From Bordetella genomosp. 9 (GTDB lineage Bacteria > Pseudomonadota > Gammaproteobacteria > Burkholderiales > Burkholderiaceae_B): 64,000 bases of DNA. The stretch is from positions 1,984,001-2,048,000 of the forward strand of contig NZ_CP021109.1 of NCBI RefSeq assembly GCF_002119725.1, written 5' to 3'. The notes beneath the pieces are model-generated. The model was not told the origin of the DNA. It made no database searches and worked only from the letters and a program-made list of their open reading frames with translations. Position numbers and translations under genes: made by a program. This document shows, piece by piece, positions 46,079 to 54,930 of the stretch (position 1 is its first letter; each line of letters begins with the position of its first letter).

Positions 46079-47984
46079 CCTGGTACTCCTTGCCCAGATA
46101 AGCCTCGATCACCGCCGGGTTCTCAACTACCTCGCGCGGCGTCCCGCTGACCAGCACGCTGCCTTCGTTGATCACGATGATGCGATCGGACAGCGCCATC
46201 GTGGCCCGCATCATGTGCTCGATCAACAGAATGGACACGCCGCTGTCGCGGATGCCGCGGATCAGCTGGATGGCGGCTTCGATGTCGGTGGGATTGAGCC
46301 CGGCCATGACCTCGTCCAGCAGCAGGATGCGCGGACGCGTGGCCAGGGCGCGCGCCATTTCCAGGCGCTTCATGCCGCCCACCGTCAGGTTGCGCGCCTC
46401 CGTATCCAGGAAGCGCGTCAAACGCGTGCGTTCCGCCACTTCGCGGGCGATCCGTTCCGCCTCGTCACGGTCGGCGGTGTGGATGAAGGCGCCCAGCATG
46501 ATGTTTTCGAGCACGCTCAGCCCGGTGAAGGGCTGAGCGATCTGGAAGGTCCGGCCCAGGCCGCGGTGCGCGAACTGGTCGGGCGTGCCGCAGCTGACCC
46601 ATTGCCCCTCTGCCGTGCGCAGCTGCACCGTGCCCTGATCCGGCGCAAGGAAGCCCGATAGCAGATTGAAGACAGTGGTCTTGCCAGCGCCGTTCGGCCC
46701 GATGATCCCCAGAATCTCGTGTTCGTGCAATGTCAGGGACACGTCGTTGGTGGCGCGCAGGCCGCCGAAGCGCTTGTGCAGGTGTTCCGCCTTGAGAATG
46801 GGAGCGCCGATGGGCCGGGCGGGCGCCGCCGGCATCGAAGCGGCGTCGGCCAGTTCCAGCGCTTCCTGCGGCTGGGCCGGCGGCGGCACGGCGGAAGGCA
46901 GGGGCGGGGCGGCGGCTTCGGCCAGGGGCGTGGACCAGCCGCCCGCGGCCGGCGCGGCGGCCAGGACCGCGACGCGCCGCTGGCGATCGCCCTCCGCGCG
47001 GCCGAGATAAGGCAGCCGCGCCAGCAGGCGCTCGATGACCGGGCCGAAGGCGCCCGCCAGGCCGCGCGGGATGGTCAGTACCACGGCCACCAGGATCAGC
47101 CCGTAGATCAGGCCGTGCATGCCGTTGCCGACCGCGCTTAGCCAGCCTCGCGCCAGTTCCGCGATGGGCAGCACGAGGAAGGTGCCGGCGATCGGTCCGG
47201 CCACGGTGCCGAGCCCGCCGATCAGTGCGAACATCGCTATCTGCACCGACAGGTCCAGGGAAAAGGCGGAGGCCGGGTCGATGAAGGTAAGGTAGGTGAT
47301 GTGGAAGGTGCCGATGATGCTGGTCAGCATGGCGGACACCACCGCCGCGAGAATCTTCATCCTGACCGTGGGAATGCCCACGCTGCGCGCGGCGTCCTCG
47401 CGTTCGCGGATGGCGATCAGGTAGTGGCCCATGCGCGATTTGCGTATGGCCCACGATACCCAAAGCACCAGCACGAACAGCGCGAAGGCGATGATGACGT
47501 AATTGACCTTTTCGCGGAAAACGATCCAGGTCCAGCCGATGTTCAAGGGCAGGCTGATGCCGCTGGAGCCGCCCGTCCAGCTCTCCTCATGGATCACCAG
47601 CAGGCGGAAGACCTCCAGAATCGCGATGCTGGCCAGGGCGAAGAACGGGCCGCGCAGGCGCAGCGTGGGGTAGCTGATCACCGCCGCCACCACCCCGGAC
47701 AACAGCGCGCCCGCCGCCATGCCGATCCACGGAGAAATCGCGAAGTTCTGGGTCAGCAGCGTGGCGGTGTAGCCGCCGATGCCGTAGAAAACGGCATGGC
47801 CCAGCGACAGCTTGCCGGCATAGCCGCCCACGATGTTCCAGGCCACCGACATGGCGGCAAAGACGAAGAGCAGGATGAACAGGTTCGTCCAGAACGGCGT
47901 GCCGGCGATCACGGGCACCGCGAACATCGCGGCCAGCAGGATCAGGCTGACGTAGCCCTTGGGGCTGCGGAAATCGGGGAACAC
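46071..47984 (-). CDS. LivM-LivG fusion: permease joined to ATPase
   Basis: This single 637-aa chain holds a LivM-type permease (residues 1-325, about 8-10 segments) and a LivG-type ATPase (395-637). Between them is an Ala/Pro-rich linker (about 328-394) that should lie in the cytoplasm. The ATPase has Walker A GPNGAGKTT (429-437), a variant signature LTVGGMKRLEMARA, and Walker B ILLLDEVMAGL. The fusion ties one ATPase to one permease, with LivH and LivF as partners. Confidence 0.9.
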   Translation of the reverse strand: MFPDFRSPKGYVSLILLAAMFAVPVIAGTPFWTNLFILLFVFAAMSVAWNIVGGYAGKLSLGHAVFYGIGGYTATLLTQNFAISPWIGMAAGALLSGVVAAVISYPTLRLRGPFFALASIAILEVFRLLVIHEESWTGGSSGISLPLNIGWTWIVFREKVNYVIIAFALFVLVLWVSWAIRKSRMGHYLIAIREREDAARSVGIPTVRMKILAAVVSAMLTSIIGTFHITYLTFIDPASAFSLDLSVQIAMFALIGGLGTVAGPIAGTFLVLPIAELARGWLSAVGNGMHGLIYGLILVAVVLTIPRGLAGAFGPVIERLLARLPYLGRAEGDRQRRVAVLAAAPAAGGWSTPLAEAAAPPLPSAVPPPAQPQEALELADAASMPAAPARPIGAPILKAEHLHKRFGGLRATNDVSLTLHEHEILGIIGPNGAGKTTVFNLLSGFLAPDQGTVQLRTAEGQWVSCGTPDQFAHRGLGRTFQIAQPFTGLSVLENIMLGAFIHTADRDEAERIAREVAERTRLTRFLDTEARNLTVGGMKRLEMARALATRPRILLLDEVMAGLNPTDIEAAIQLIRGIRDSGVSILLIEHMMRATMALSDRIIVINEGSVLVSGTPREVVENPAVIEAYLGKEYQDA

Positions 47985-47997
47985 GGGCAGCTCCTTG

Positions 47998-48864
47998 TTA
48001 TTCCGTCCCGACGCCGAAGAGACCGGCGGGGCGCAGGACCAGAATCAGCAGGAAGATGCCGAAGTAGACGACCTCCTTGAGGTCCGGCGCGATGTAGTAG
48101 CCCGCCAGCGCATCGACCACGCCGATGATCATGGACCCGGCCACGGCGCCGTACAGGCTGCCCATGCCGCCCAGCACGACGATGACGAAGGCGGTCAGCA
48201 CGAAATACGTGCCCACCGTCGGGAACACAGGATATTGCGGCGCCAGCAGGCCCGCCGCGATGCCGACGAAGGCCGTTCCCAGGCCGAACGCGATGACGTA
48301 GACCATCCTGACGTTCACGCCCATCAGCATGGCCGCGTAGCGGTGCTGCGCGACGGCGCGCAGCGCCCGTCCCAGGTAGGTCCGGTGCATGAAGACATGC
48401 AGCAGGATTGCCAGCACGATCGCGACCAGGAAGGTGATCGCTTGCCCGCTGACCATCGAATACTTGCCCAGCGCGAAAGCGCCGGTGCCTGTTTCGACGG
48501 GCGCGCGCAGCACGTTGGCGCCGAACACCACCAGCGCCAGGTTCAGCAGGATGGTCGACACGCCCACCGTCGCGAAGATCTGGATATGTTCGTCGCTGTT
48601 CAGCAGCGGCTGGATGATCGCGCGCTGCGTGAACGCGCCCAGCGCGAACATGATGATCGCTACCGGCGCCAGGCCGATGTAGGGATGCAGGCCGAACTGC
48701 ATGGCCGCCAGGTAGACCAGGTACATGCCGACCATCAGGAATTCGCCGTGCGCGAAGTTGACCACGCGCACGACGCCGAAGATCAGCGTCAGGCCGAGAC
48801 TGATGATGGTGTACGCGCCGCCCAGCAGCAGCCCGTTGATGATCAGCTGAACGAATATATCCAT
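47998..48864 (-). CDS. livH: LivH-type permease
   Basis: This 288-aa inner-membrane permease has about eight segments. Conserved stretches are GLTLIFGVVRVVNFAHGEF near the N-terminus and RALRAVAQHRYAAMLMGVN, the ATPase-contact loop. It lies 66 bp after livK and 13 bp before the LivM-LivG fusion gene. Confidence 0.92.
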   Translation of the reverse strand: MDIFVQLIINGLLLGGAYTIISLGLTLIFGVVRVVNFAHGEFLMVGMYLVYLAAMQFGLHPYIGLAPVAIIMFALGAFTQRAIIQPLLNSDEHIQIFATVGVSTILLNLALVVFGANVLRAPVETGTGAFALGKYSMVSGQAITFLVAIVLAILLHVFMHRTYLGRALRAVAQHRYAAMLMGVNVRMVYVIAFGLGTAFVGIAAGLLAPQYPVFPTVGTYFVLTAFVIVVLGGMGSLYGAVAGSMIIGVVDALAGYYIAPDLKEVVYFGIFLLILVLRPAGLFGVGTE

Positions 48865-48930
48865 TGTGCAATCCCGCGATGGGGCGGCCCGGACGCCGCG
48901 AACGTCCGGGCCGCCGTCCGGCCTCTTCGT

Positions 48931-50133
48931 TTATTTGTTGAAGATCGGCTTGCCGAGCGCGAGATTGGGCGGCGAGATGGTGACGAGTTTGCCGTTATCC
49001 TGCCACTGCATCACATAGAACTCCGATGCATTGTTCTGGCCGTCCTCGCCGAAATCGAAGCCCCAGCCATTGGCGGTCTCACCCGGCTTTTTCTTGTAGG
49101 CCAGCACCGCGGCGCGGATCTTGTCCTTGTCGGTGGATTTGGCGTTGGCCATGGCTTCCAGAAAGGCCTTGGCGCCGACGTAGTTGGCCAGGCTGTGGCC
49201 GGATTGCGGATCGCTTTTGTAGGCGGTCTTGTAGGCCTGCAGGAACTTGTCGAGGCCCGGCGCGCCTTCCGGATTGATGGAAGCCTGGGGGAAGTCCAGG
49301 TCGAATACACCGTTCATGGCCGGCCCGACGGCCTTGGCGGTGTCCGCCAGCGAATAGCCGCCGCCTGCGCCGATCACGACCTTGGGCGTGAAGCCCGCCG
49401 ATTTGGCCTGATTGAAATACAGGATGGCGTCGTTCTGGTAAGCCGTCTGCAGCACCACGTTCACGTTGGCGCCTTTCAATCGCAGGATCAGCGAAGACAG
49501 ATCCACCGTCTTGGCGGAGTAGGGCAGGACTTCGGCCACTTTGTAGCCGAGCTCTTTGGCGCGCTGCTGCTCCGTCGCGGCAACGTCGGTGCCGTAGGGC
49601 CCGTCTTCGTGGATGATGCCGATGGTAATGTCCTTGGGGGACATGCCCATGCCGGGCGCGATCAGGTCATGCAGCGCGTTGACGACCGCATAGCCGTACT
49701 TGCCGGTGTTGGGATTGCTGCGGAACAGATATTTGTAGCCGCGCTGGGTGATCTTGTGCGCGGTTGCGCCGAGCTCGAAATACGGGATGCCCGCCAGTTC
49801 GGTGACGGGCGTGGCGGCGTATGAAATGCCGGACGCATAGCTGCCGAACACCGCAGCCACGCCGGATGACGTCAGGCGTTTGGTTTCCGACACCGCCTGG
49901 TTCGGGTCCACGGCGTCGGCCTTGATGATCTGGATTTTCTGGCCGTTGATTCCGCCCGCTGCATTGACTTCGTTGACCGCGATTTCCAGCCCGCGGAAGC
50001 TTTCCTGTCCAAGGAGCGCCAACGCGCCGCTGAAGGGGTAGACAGCGCCAACCTTGATATCGGCCCAGGCTCCGCCACTGAGTAGCGCGCCGCACGCGCC
50101 GACTGCCAGCGCCCATTTCCTGATGCTATGCAT
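48931..50133 (-). CDS. livK: Liv-type periplasmic substrate-binding protein
   Basis: This 400-aa periplasmic binding protein (type 1 fold) has a signal peptide ending near AWA (about residue 24) and the opening IKVGAVYPFSGALALLGQ typical of the family. AAGGAG precedes the ATG at 50133. It is the first gene of the liv-SDR operon, divergent from the SDR-dehydrogenase-BKACE operon. A 13-bp site shared with the transketolase promoter lies 55 bp upstream. The true ligand is unknown. Confidence 0.9.
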   Translation of the reverse strand: MHSIRKWALAVGACGALLSGGAWADIKVGAVYPFSGALALLGQESFRGLEIAVNEVNAAGGINGQKIQIIKADAVDPNQAVSETKRLTSSGVAAVFGSYASGISYAATPVTELAGIPYFELGATAHKITQRGYKYLFRSNPNTGKYGYAVVNALHDLIAPGMGMSPKDITIGIIHEDGPYGTDVAATEQQRAKELGYKVAEVLPYSAKTVDLSSLILRLKGANVNVVLQTAYQNDAILYFNQAKSAGFTPKVVIGAGGGYSLADTAKAVGPAMNGVFDLDFPQASINPEGAPGLDKFLQAYKTAYKSDPQSGHSLANYVGAKAFLEAMANAKSTDKDKIRAAVLAYKKKPGETANGWGFDFGEDGQNNASEFYVMQWQDNGKLVTISPPNLALGKPIFNK

Positions 50134-50187
50134 GTCTCGCTCCTTGATGTCGTTGTATGGCGATCGCACACCCTGGCAGCGCTAAAC

Positions 50188-50200
50188 ATATATGATATAT
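50188..50200. promoter_or_regulatory. Predicted GntR site in the livK/SDR promoter
   Basis: ATATATGATATAT occurs in the 174-bp gap between the divergent livK and SDR genes. The same 13 bases occur on the opposite strand at 54894-54906, next to the GntR gene. It is strikingly AT-rich against the local base composition. Binding by the GntR protein at 54111-54818 is inferred. Confidence 0.7.
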
Positions 50201-50307
50201 TTTCCGCGCGGACGAACGAAAGCTGCCCAAATTCTGTCGTGGCCCCAGAAGCACGGTAAATGGGGGATTTCCCTAGCGATAAGGGCGGATGAAAACGGAG
50301 ACAAGCC

Positions 50308-51090
50308 ATGTTCGAAGACGTGGATTACCGCGGCAAAAAAGTCCTCATCACGGCTGGCGCCGACGGCCTGGGTCTTGAGATGACCCGCTGTTTTCACCGG
50401 GCAGGCGCCAGCGTCCTGATCTGCGATATCGACGAAGCGCGACTGGCGCAGGCCGCGCAAGACCTGCCGGGCCTGCATACCGCGATGGCCGACGTGGCCG
50501 ACGAGGAAAGCGTGGACAAGTTGTTCGGCGTCGTCCAGGAAAAACTGGGCGGCCTGGATGTGCTGGTGAACAATGCCGGTATCGCGGGTCCGACCGGCTT
50601 TGTCGAAACGCTGTCCAAGGCCGATTGGGATCGCACGCTCGCGGTCAACATCACCGGGCAGTTTCTCTGCGCGCGGCGCGCGGTGCCGCTGTTGAAGCAA
50701 TCGAAGGCGGGCGTCATGATCAATCTGTCGTCCGCCGCGGGCCACCTGGGTTTTCCGGGCCGCTCCGCCTACGCTGCGTCGAAGTGGGCGGTCATCGGCT
50801 TCACCAAAACGCTGGCATTGGAGCTGGGGCCTTACGGCATCCGCGTGAACGCGATTCTGCCGGGTGCCGTCGAAGGTCCGCGCATCCGCGCGGTGATCGA
50901 GGCGAAGGCCCGCGCGCTGGGACGTCCTGTGGAAGAGATCGCGGCGCAGTACGAGGGTCAGGCGGCCCTGGGCCGCATGGTCACCGCCCGCGACGTCGCC
51001 AATCTGGTGCTGTTCAACGCGAGCGAGGCGGCCGGCAATATCTCGGGCCAGGCGCTGGCCGTGGACGGCTTCACGCAAAAACTCTATTGA
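50308..51090 (+). CDS. Short-chain dehydrogenase/reductase
   Basis: This 260-aa SDR has the cofactor loop TAGADGLGL, which departs from TGxxxGxG by Ala in the second place but keeps the glycines. NNAG and YAASKWA (YxxxK) are intact. GGAGAC precedes the ATG. It is the first gene of an operon with the lambda-crystallin-type dehydrogenase and BKACE genes. It probably oxidises the imported compound. Confidence 0.88.
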   Translation: MFEDVDYRGKKVLITAGADGLGLEMTRCFHRAGASVLICDIDEARLAQAAQDLPGLHTAMADVADEESVDKLFGVVQEKLGGLDVLVNNAGIAGPTGFVETLSKADWDRTLAVNITGQFLCARRAVPLLKQSKAGVMINLSSAAGHLGFPGRSAYAASKWAVIGFTKTLALELGPYGIRVNAILPGAVEGPRIRAVIEAKARALGRPVEEIAAQYEGQAALGRMVTARDVANLVLFNASEAAGNISGQALAVDGFTQKLY

Positions 51091-51102
51091 GGGAGGTGCG
51101 CC

Positions 51103-52041
51103 ATGCCGACAGCGGCCATCGTGGGCGCCGGCTTGATCGGGCAGGGCTGGGCCATCGTCTTCGCGCGCGCGGGCTGGCAGGTGCGCCTGTTCGACGCCGA
51201 AGCGGAGCGGACGGCGCAGGCCCGCATGCTCGTCGTGCGCCAATTGCATGCGCTCCAGACCCATGGGCTCGCGCGCGATGCCGATGCCATCGCCCAGCGT
51301 GTGCACATCGCCGCGACGCTGGAAGAGGCGCTGGCGGGCGCCGCGTACGTGCAGGAGAACTGCCCCGAAGTCGTCGAATTGAAGCGCGAGCGCTTTGCCG
51401 CCTTTGACGCGCTGGCCGACCCGACCGCCATTCTGGCCAGTTCCACGTCGAGCATTCCCGCCAGCCGCTTCACGGAGCATCTGCGCTCGCGGCACCGCTG
51501 CCTGGTCGCACATCCCGTCAACCCGCCGTATCTGGCGCCCGTGGTGGAAATCTGCGGCGCGCCGTGGACGGACGCGTCCACTGTGGCGCGTGCCCGTGAA
51601 ATTCTGGCGAGCGTGGGGCAGCGTCCGGTGGAAGTGCGCGCCGAGATCGAAGGCTTCATCCTGAACCGCCTGCAAGGCGCGCTGCTGCAGGAGGCGTTCC
51701 GCCTGGTGCGCGACGGCATCGCCAGCGTCGAGGACATCGATACCACGGTCAAGGACGGACTCGGTCTGCGCTGGTCCTTCATGGGGCCGCTCGAAACCAT
51801 AGATTTGAATGCGCCCGGCGGCATCGCCGACTACTGCGCCCGCTATGGCGGCATGTATGCCTCCATCGCCGCGACCCAGGCGCAGCCGCCCGACTGGACG
51901 GAGGATCTGGTGGGCCAGCTCGCCCGGGAGCGGCGCGCCGTGCTTCCCGAAAAGGATCTGGCGCCGCGCCGTTTCTGGCGCGACGAGCAGTTGATGCGTT
52001 TGATGCGCCATAAACAGCCGAGCGGAGACACGAATGCCTAA
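51103..52041 (+). CDS. 3-hydroxyacyl dehydrogenase, lambda-crystallin/carnitine type
   Basis: This 312-aa NAD enzyme has the dinucleotide loop VGAGLIGQGWA (7-17) and the active-site block AHPVNPPYLAPVVEI (136-150) with His137 and Glu149. That block marks the branch acting on free beta-hydroxy acids (L-gulonate, carnitine) more than on acyl-CoAs. The product should be a beta-keto acid. It overlaps the BKACE gene by 8 bp, and BKACE enzymes cleave beta-keto acids, so the two are probably consecutive steps. Confidence 0.88.
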   Translation: MPTAAIVGAGLIGQGWAIVFARAGWQVRLFDAEAERTAQARMLVVRQLHALQTHGLARDADAIAQRVHIAATLEEALAGAAYVQENCPEVVELKRERFAAFDALADPTAILASSTSSIPASRFTEHLRSRHRCLVAHPVNPPYLAPVVEICGAPWTDASTVARAREILASVGQRPVEVRAEIEGFILNRLQGALLQEAFRLVRDGIASVEDIDTTVKDGLGLRWSFMGPLETIDLNAPGGIADYCARYGGMYASIAATQAQPPDWTEDLVGQLARERRAVLPEKDLAPRRFWRDEQLMRLMRHKQPSGDTNA

Positions 52042-52969
52042 GCCCAAGCAGAAGGTCATCATCACCTGCGCCGTCACGGGCGCCATCCACACGCCGAGCA
52101 TGTCGCCGCACCTGCCCGTGACGGCCGATGAAATCGCCGAGGCCGCGATCGGCGCAGCTCGGGCGGGCGCCGCGGTGCTGCATTTGCATGCGCGCGATCC
52201 CCAGACCGGCAAACCATCGCAGGATCCCGCGCTGTTCGAGCCCTTTCTCAAGCGCATCAAGGCGGAAACCGACGCCGTGGTCAATATCACCACCGGCGGC
52301 AGCCCGCATATGACGGTGGAGGAACGCATGCGGCCCGCGGCGGTGTTCAAGCCCGAGGTGGCGTCGCTGAACATGGGCTCGATGAACTTCGGCCTGTTTC
52401 CCATGCTCGACCGGTTCAAAACCTTCAGGCATGAATGGGAAAGAGAGCATCTGGAAAACAGCCGCTCCCTGATCTTCCGCAACACCTATCAGGACATCGA
52501 GACCATTCTCTCGATCGGCAACGCCAATGGCACCCGCTTCGAGTTCGAGTGCTATGACATCAGCCACCTCTACAACCTGAAGCACTTCGTCGATCGGGGG
52601 CTGGTGAAGTCGCCGCCGTTCATACAGTCCGTGTTCGGCATCCTGGGCGGCATCGGTCCCCATCCGGAAGACCTGATGCACATGAAGCGCACCGCCGACC
52701 GCCTGTTCGGCGCCGACTACGAGTGGTCCATCCTGGGCGCGGGCCGCAATCAGATCCCCCTGGCCACGATAGGCGCCGCCATGGGTTCAAACGTGCGAGT
52801 GGGCCTGGAGGATTCATTGTGGATCGGGCCGGGCCAGCTGGCGCAATCGAATCGTGCCCAGGTCGAGCGTATCCGGACCATACTCGAAGCCCTGAATCTG
52901 GAGATCGCCACGCCGGATGACGCCCGGGAAAAGCTTGGCCTGAAGGGCAGGGAAAACGTGGCGTTCTGA
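52034..52969 (+). CDS. Beta-keto acid cleavage enzyme (BKACE, DUF849)
   Basis: This 311-aa TIM-barrel, zinc-dependent enzyme condenses a beta-keto acid with acetyl-CoA, giving acetoacetate and a new CoA ester. The start IITCAVTGAIHTPSMSPHLP and the metal motif LHLHARDP (His50, His52, Asp55) are diagnostic. The substrate varies among about seven known groups (3-keto-5-aminohexanoate, dehydrocarnitine and others) and is not identified here. It converges on the glycerol-dehydrogenase-like gene with 8 bp between stops. Confidence 0.9.
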   Translation: MPKPKQKVIITCAVTGAIHTPSMSPHLPVTADEIAEAAIGAARAGAAVLHLHARDPQTGKPSQDPALFEPFLKRIKAETDAVVNITTGGSPHMTVEERMRPAAVFKPEVASLNMGSMNFGLFPMLDRFKTFRHEWEREHLENSRSLIFRNTYQDIETILSIGNANGTRFEFECYDISHLYNLKHFVDRGLVKSPPFIQSVFGILGGIGPHPEDLMHMKRTADRLFGADYEWSILGAGRNQIPLATIGAAMGSNVRVGLEDSLWIGPGQLAQSNRAQVERIRTILEALNLEIATPDDAREKLGLKGRENVAF

Positions 52970-52977
52970 TACGGCGG

Positions 52978-54045
52978 TCAGGCGTGACGCAGCAGGGCGC
53001 TCGCAAGCCGGTCGACGTCCAGCGGGCGCTCGAAATTCGCGGCGTGGCGGGCTTTCAACGTCAGCGTGGCCGCGCGGCGCGCCTGTTCCGGTTCGACCGC
53101 CGTGGCGCCCAATTCGGACAGCGAAGCCGGCAGCCCCACCTTGCGGTACCAGGCGACGATGTCATCGCGCATGGCGTCCTGGCGTTGCTCGAGGTCCAGC
53201 TGCACGAGCAGCCCCAGGGCCACCTGCAGGCCGTGCGGCGATGTCGCCACGCCGTCGATGCAGGGCAGGCCCCGTGTCAGCGCGTGGGCGATGGACAGCC
53301 CGCCGCTCTCGAACCCCAGCCCGCTCATCAGGATCATGGCTTCGACGGCGCGTTCGAACGCCGGCGTGGGGCGGCCCCCGCCCGCGGCGGCCAGCGCCGC
53401 TTCGCCGTCGGCCAGCAGAGTCCGGAAACAGGCGTCGGCGATGGCCTGCGCGGTCAGGGTGGAGGCGCCGTCATACATATTGCGGCCCTGGCTGCGGGCA
53501 CACTGTTCAGCCTCGAACTTCTTCGTAATGGCGTCGCCCAATCCCGCGCGGAAGAAGGGCGCCGGCGCCGTGGCGATGAGCGCGGTGTCCACGATGACGA
53601 TGGTCGGGTTGAACAGCATGTGCTCGACGGCCAGCAGGCGATGATCGTCGTCGTACAGCACGTAGTTCTTGCTGGTGGGCGCATCGTTGGAAGCGACGGT
53701 GGGCACGGTGACCAGGTGGCAGTGCGCCGCCTTGGCCACGGCCTTGCCGGCATCCAATGCCTTGCCGCCGCCCGCCGCGATGACGAGGGGCGGCGGCGTT
53801 CGCAAGGCATCGCGGCGCAGGGCGTCGATCCGGGCCGGTGTGATGTCGCCTTCGACGCGCAATGGCGCGAGCGCGACGTCGTGTTTGCGGCAGATCGTTT
53901 GCAGCCGTTCGCCGATCAGCGTCCAGACATGGCCGTCGATGACCAGGGCGGCGCGCCGGCCGAACAGGGCCGCGCATTCGCCCAGGCTTTCGATGGCGCC
54001 CGGGCCCTGGATGTAGCGTGACGGTGCGCCGAAGATTCTGAACAT
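52978..54045 (-). CDS. Iron-containing alcohol dehydrogenase, GldA-like
   Basis: This 355-aa NAD-dependent polyol dehydrogenase of the glycerol dehydrogenase branch has the NAD loop AGGGKALDAGKAVA (91-104), TVASNDAPTS and metal ligands Asp171, His255 and His272. All are in place, so activity is expected. The substrate may be a glycerol-like or cyclic polyol. AAGGAG precedes the ATG at 54045. It is transcribed with the GntR gene upstream (65 bp between). Confidence 0.87.
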   Translation of the reverse strand: MFRIFGAPSRYIQGPGAIESLGECAALFGRRAALVIDGHVWTLIGERLQTICRKHDVALAPLRVEGDITPARIDALRRDALRTPPPLVIAAGGGKALDAGKAVAKAAHCHLVTVPTVASNDAPTSKNYVLYDDDHRLLAVEHMLFNPTIVIVDTALIATAPAPFFRAGLGDAITKKFEAEQCARSQGRNMYDGASTLTAQAIADACFRTLLADGEAALAAAGGGRPTPAFERAVEAMILMSGLGFESGGLSIAHALTRGLPCIDGVATSPHGLQVALGLLVQLDLEQRQDAMRDDIVAWYRKVGLPASLSELGATAVEPEQARRAATLTLKARHAANFERPLDVDRLASALLRHA

Positions 54046-54110
54046 GCGGTCTCCTTGCTCCTGCTCCTTGGATCGACCGCGACAGCGGCGCACGCCGCGC
54101 CTTCCGCGGC

Positions 54111-54818
54111 CTATTTGGCTCGCGTCGCCGCGGCCAGGGCTTCCTGCTCCTTTTCCTTCTCCACCAGCCAGTCGATCATGATCTTGCCGCCCCACACCAG
54201 ATCGGCCTGGATGGCTTTTGCCGCCGCTTCGGGGTCGCGCGCCTTGAGCGCGGCCAGCACGGCTTCGTGCCTGTGCTGTCCGCCGGAGTAATCGAGTCCG
54301 GCGGTCTTCACGTGGAAGACCTTCAGGATGGGCCCCGTGATGACCCAGAAAGATTCCACCGTGTTCCTCAGGATCGGCATGCGGCTCGCTTCCAGGATGG
54401 CGAAGTGGAACTTGCGGTTCAGGTAGCTCGCCCGCTTGGGATCGGTCGACGTGCAGGCGATGAAGGCTTCCTGCAGCGCCACCAGGTTGTCCAACTGGGC
54501 CGGCGTGATCTTCGTGGCAGCTTCGGCGGCGCCCATGCCTTCGAGGTGAAAGCGGATCTGCTGGATTTCGCGCAGTTTTTCCGAATTGACGTAGGGCACA
54601 TAGACGGCGGTGGCCGCCTGCATCTCCAGGCCTTGTTCGCTGATCAGGCGGAAGATGGCTTCGCGAACCGGCGTAATGGACACGCCCAGCTCCTGCGCCA
54701 GTTCACCGATGATGAGCCGTTCGCCAGGCTCGTACTGGCCGTTGATGAGCGCTTCCCGTATTTCGGTGTAGACCCGGACCGACAGGTTTTCTTTTTTGAC
54801 GGGCTTGAGATTGGACAT
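54111..54818 (-). CDS. GntR-family regulator, FCD type
   Basis: This 235-aa regulator has a GntR winged helix (about residues 10-75; ELAQELGVSITPVREAIFRL) and a helical FCD ligand domain with a metal-binding histidine set (NRKFHFAILEAS, GGQHRHEAV). FCD regulators usually sense carboxylates and repress catabolic operons. It is divergent from the transketolase operon. The 13-bp element next to it recurs at the livK/SDR promoter, so it probably controls three or four transcripts. Confidence 0.9.
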   Translation of the reverse strand: MSNLKPVKKENLSVRVYTEIREALINGQYEPGERLIIGELAQELGVSITPVREAIFRLISEQGLEMQAATAVYVPYVNSEKLREIQQIRFHLEGMGAAEAATKITPAQLDNLVALQEAFIACTSTDPKRASYLNRKFHFAILEASRMPILRNTVESFWVITGPILKVFHVKTAGLDYSGGQHRHEAVLAALKARDPEAAAKAIQADLVWGGKIMIDWLVEKEKEQEALAAATRAK

Positions 54819-54893
54819 GACGAAACGGCGAGCCGCGAAGGAAAGGACGGAATTCTAGCGCCGGGCCGATGCTTGCCGTACGGTGCCTATATT

Positions 54894-54906
54894 ATATATC
54901 ATATAT
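54894..54906. promoter_or_regulatory. Predicted GntR site before the transketolase operon
   Basis: ATATATCATATAT, the exact complement of the element at 50188-50200, lies 25 bp before the transketolase start. At that position it would cover the promoter or early transcript, as expected for a repressor site. Confidence 0.72.
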
Positions 54907-54930
54907 CACGAGCGACAATAAGGAGGAGAG

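Noticed and set aside
50308..52969. Carnitine degradation operon
   Set aside because: The dehydrogenase-BKACE pair fits, but no thioesterase or betaine genes are present and the adjacent transketolase and polyol enzymes do not belong.
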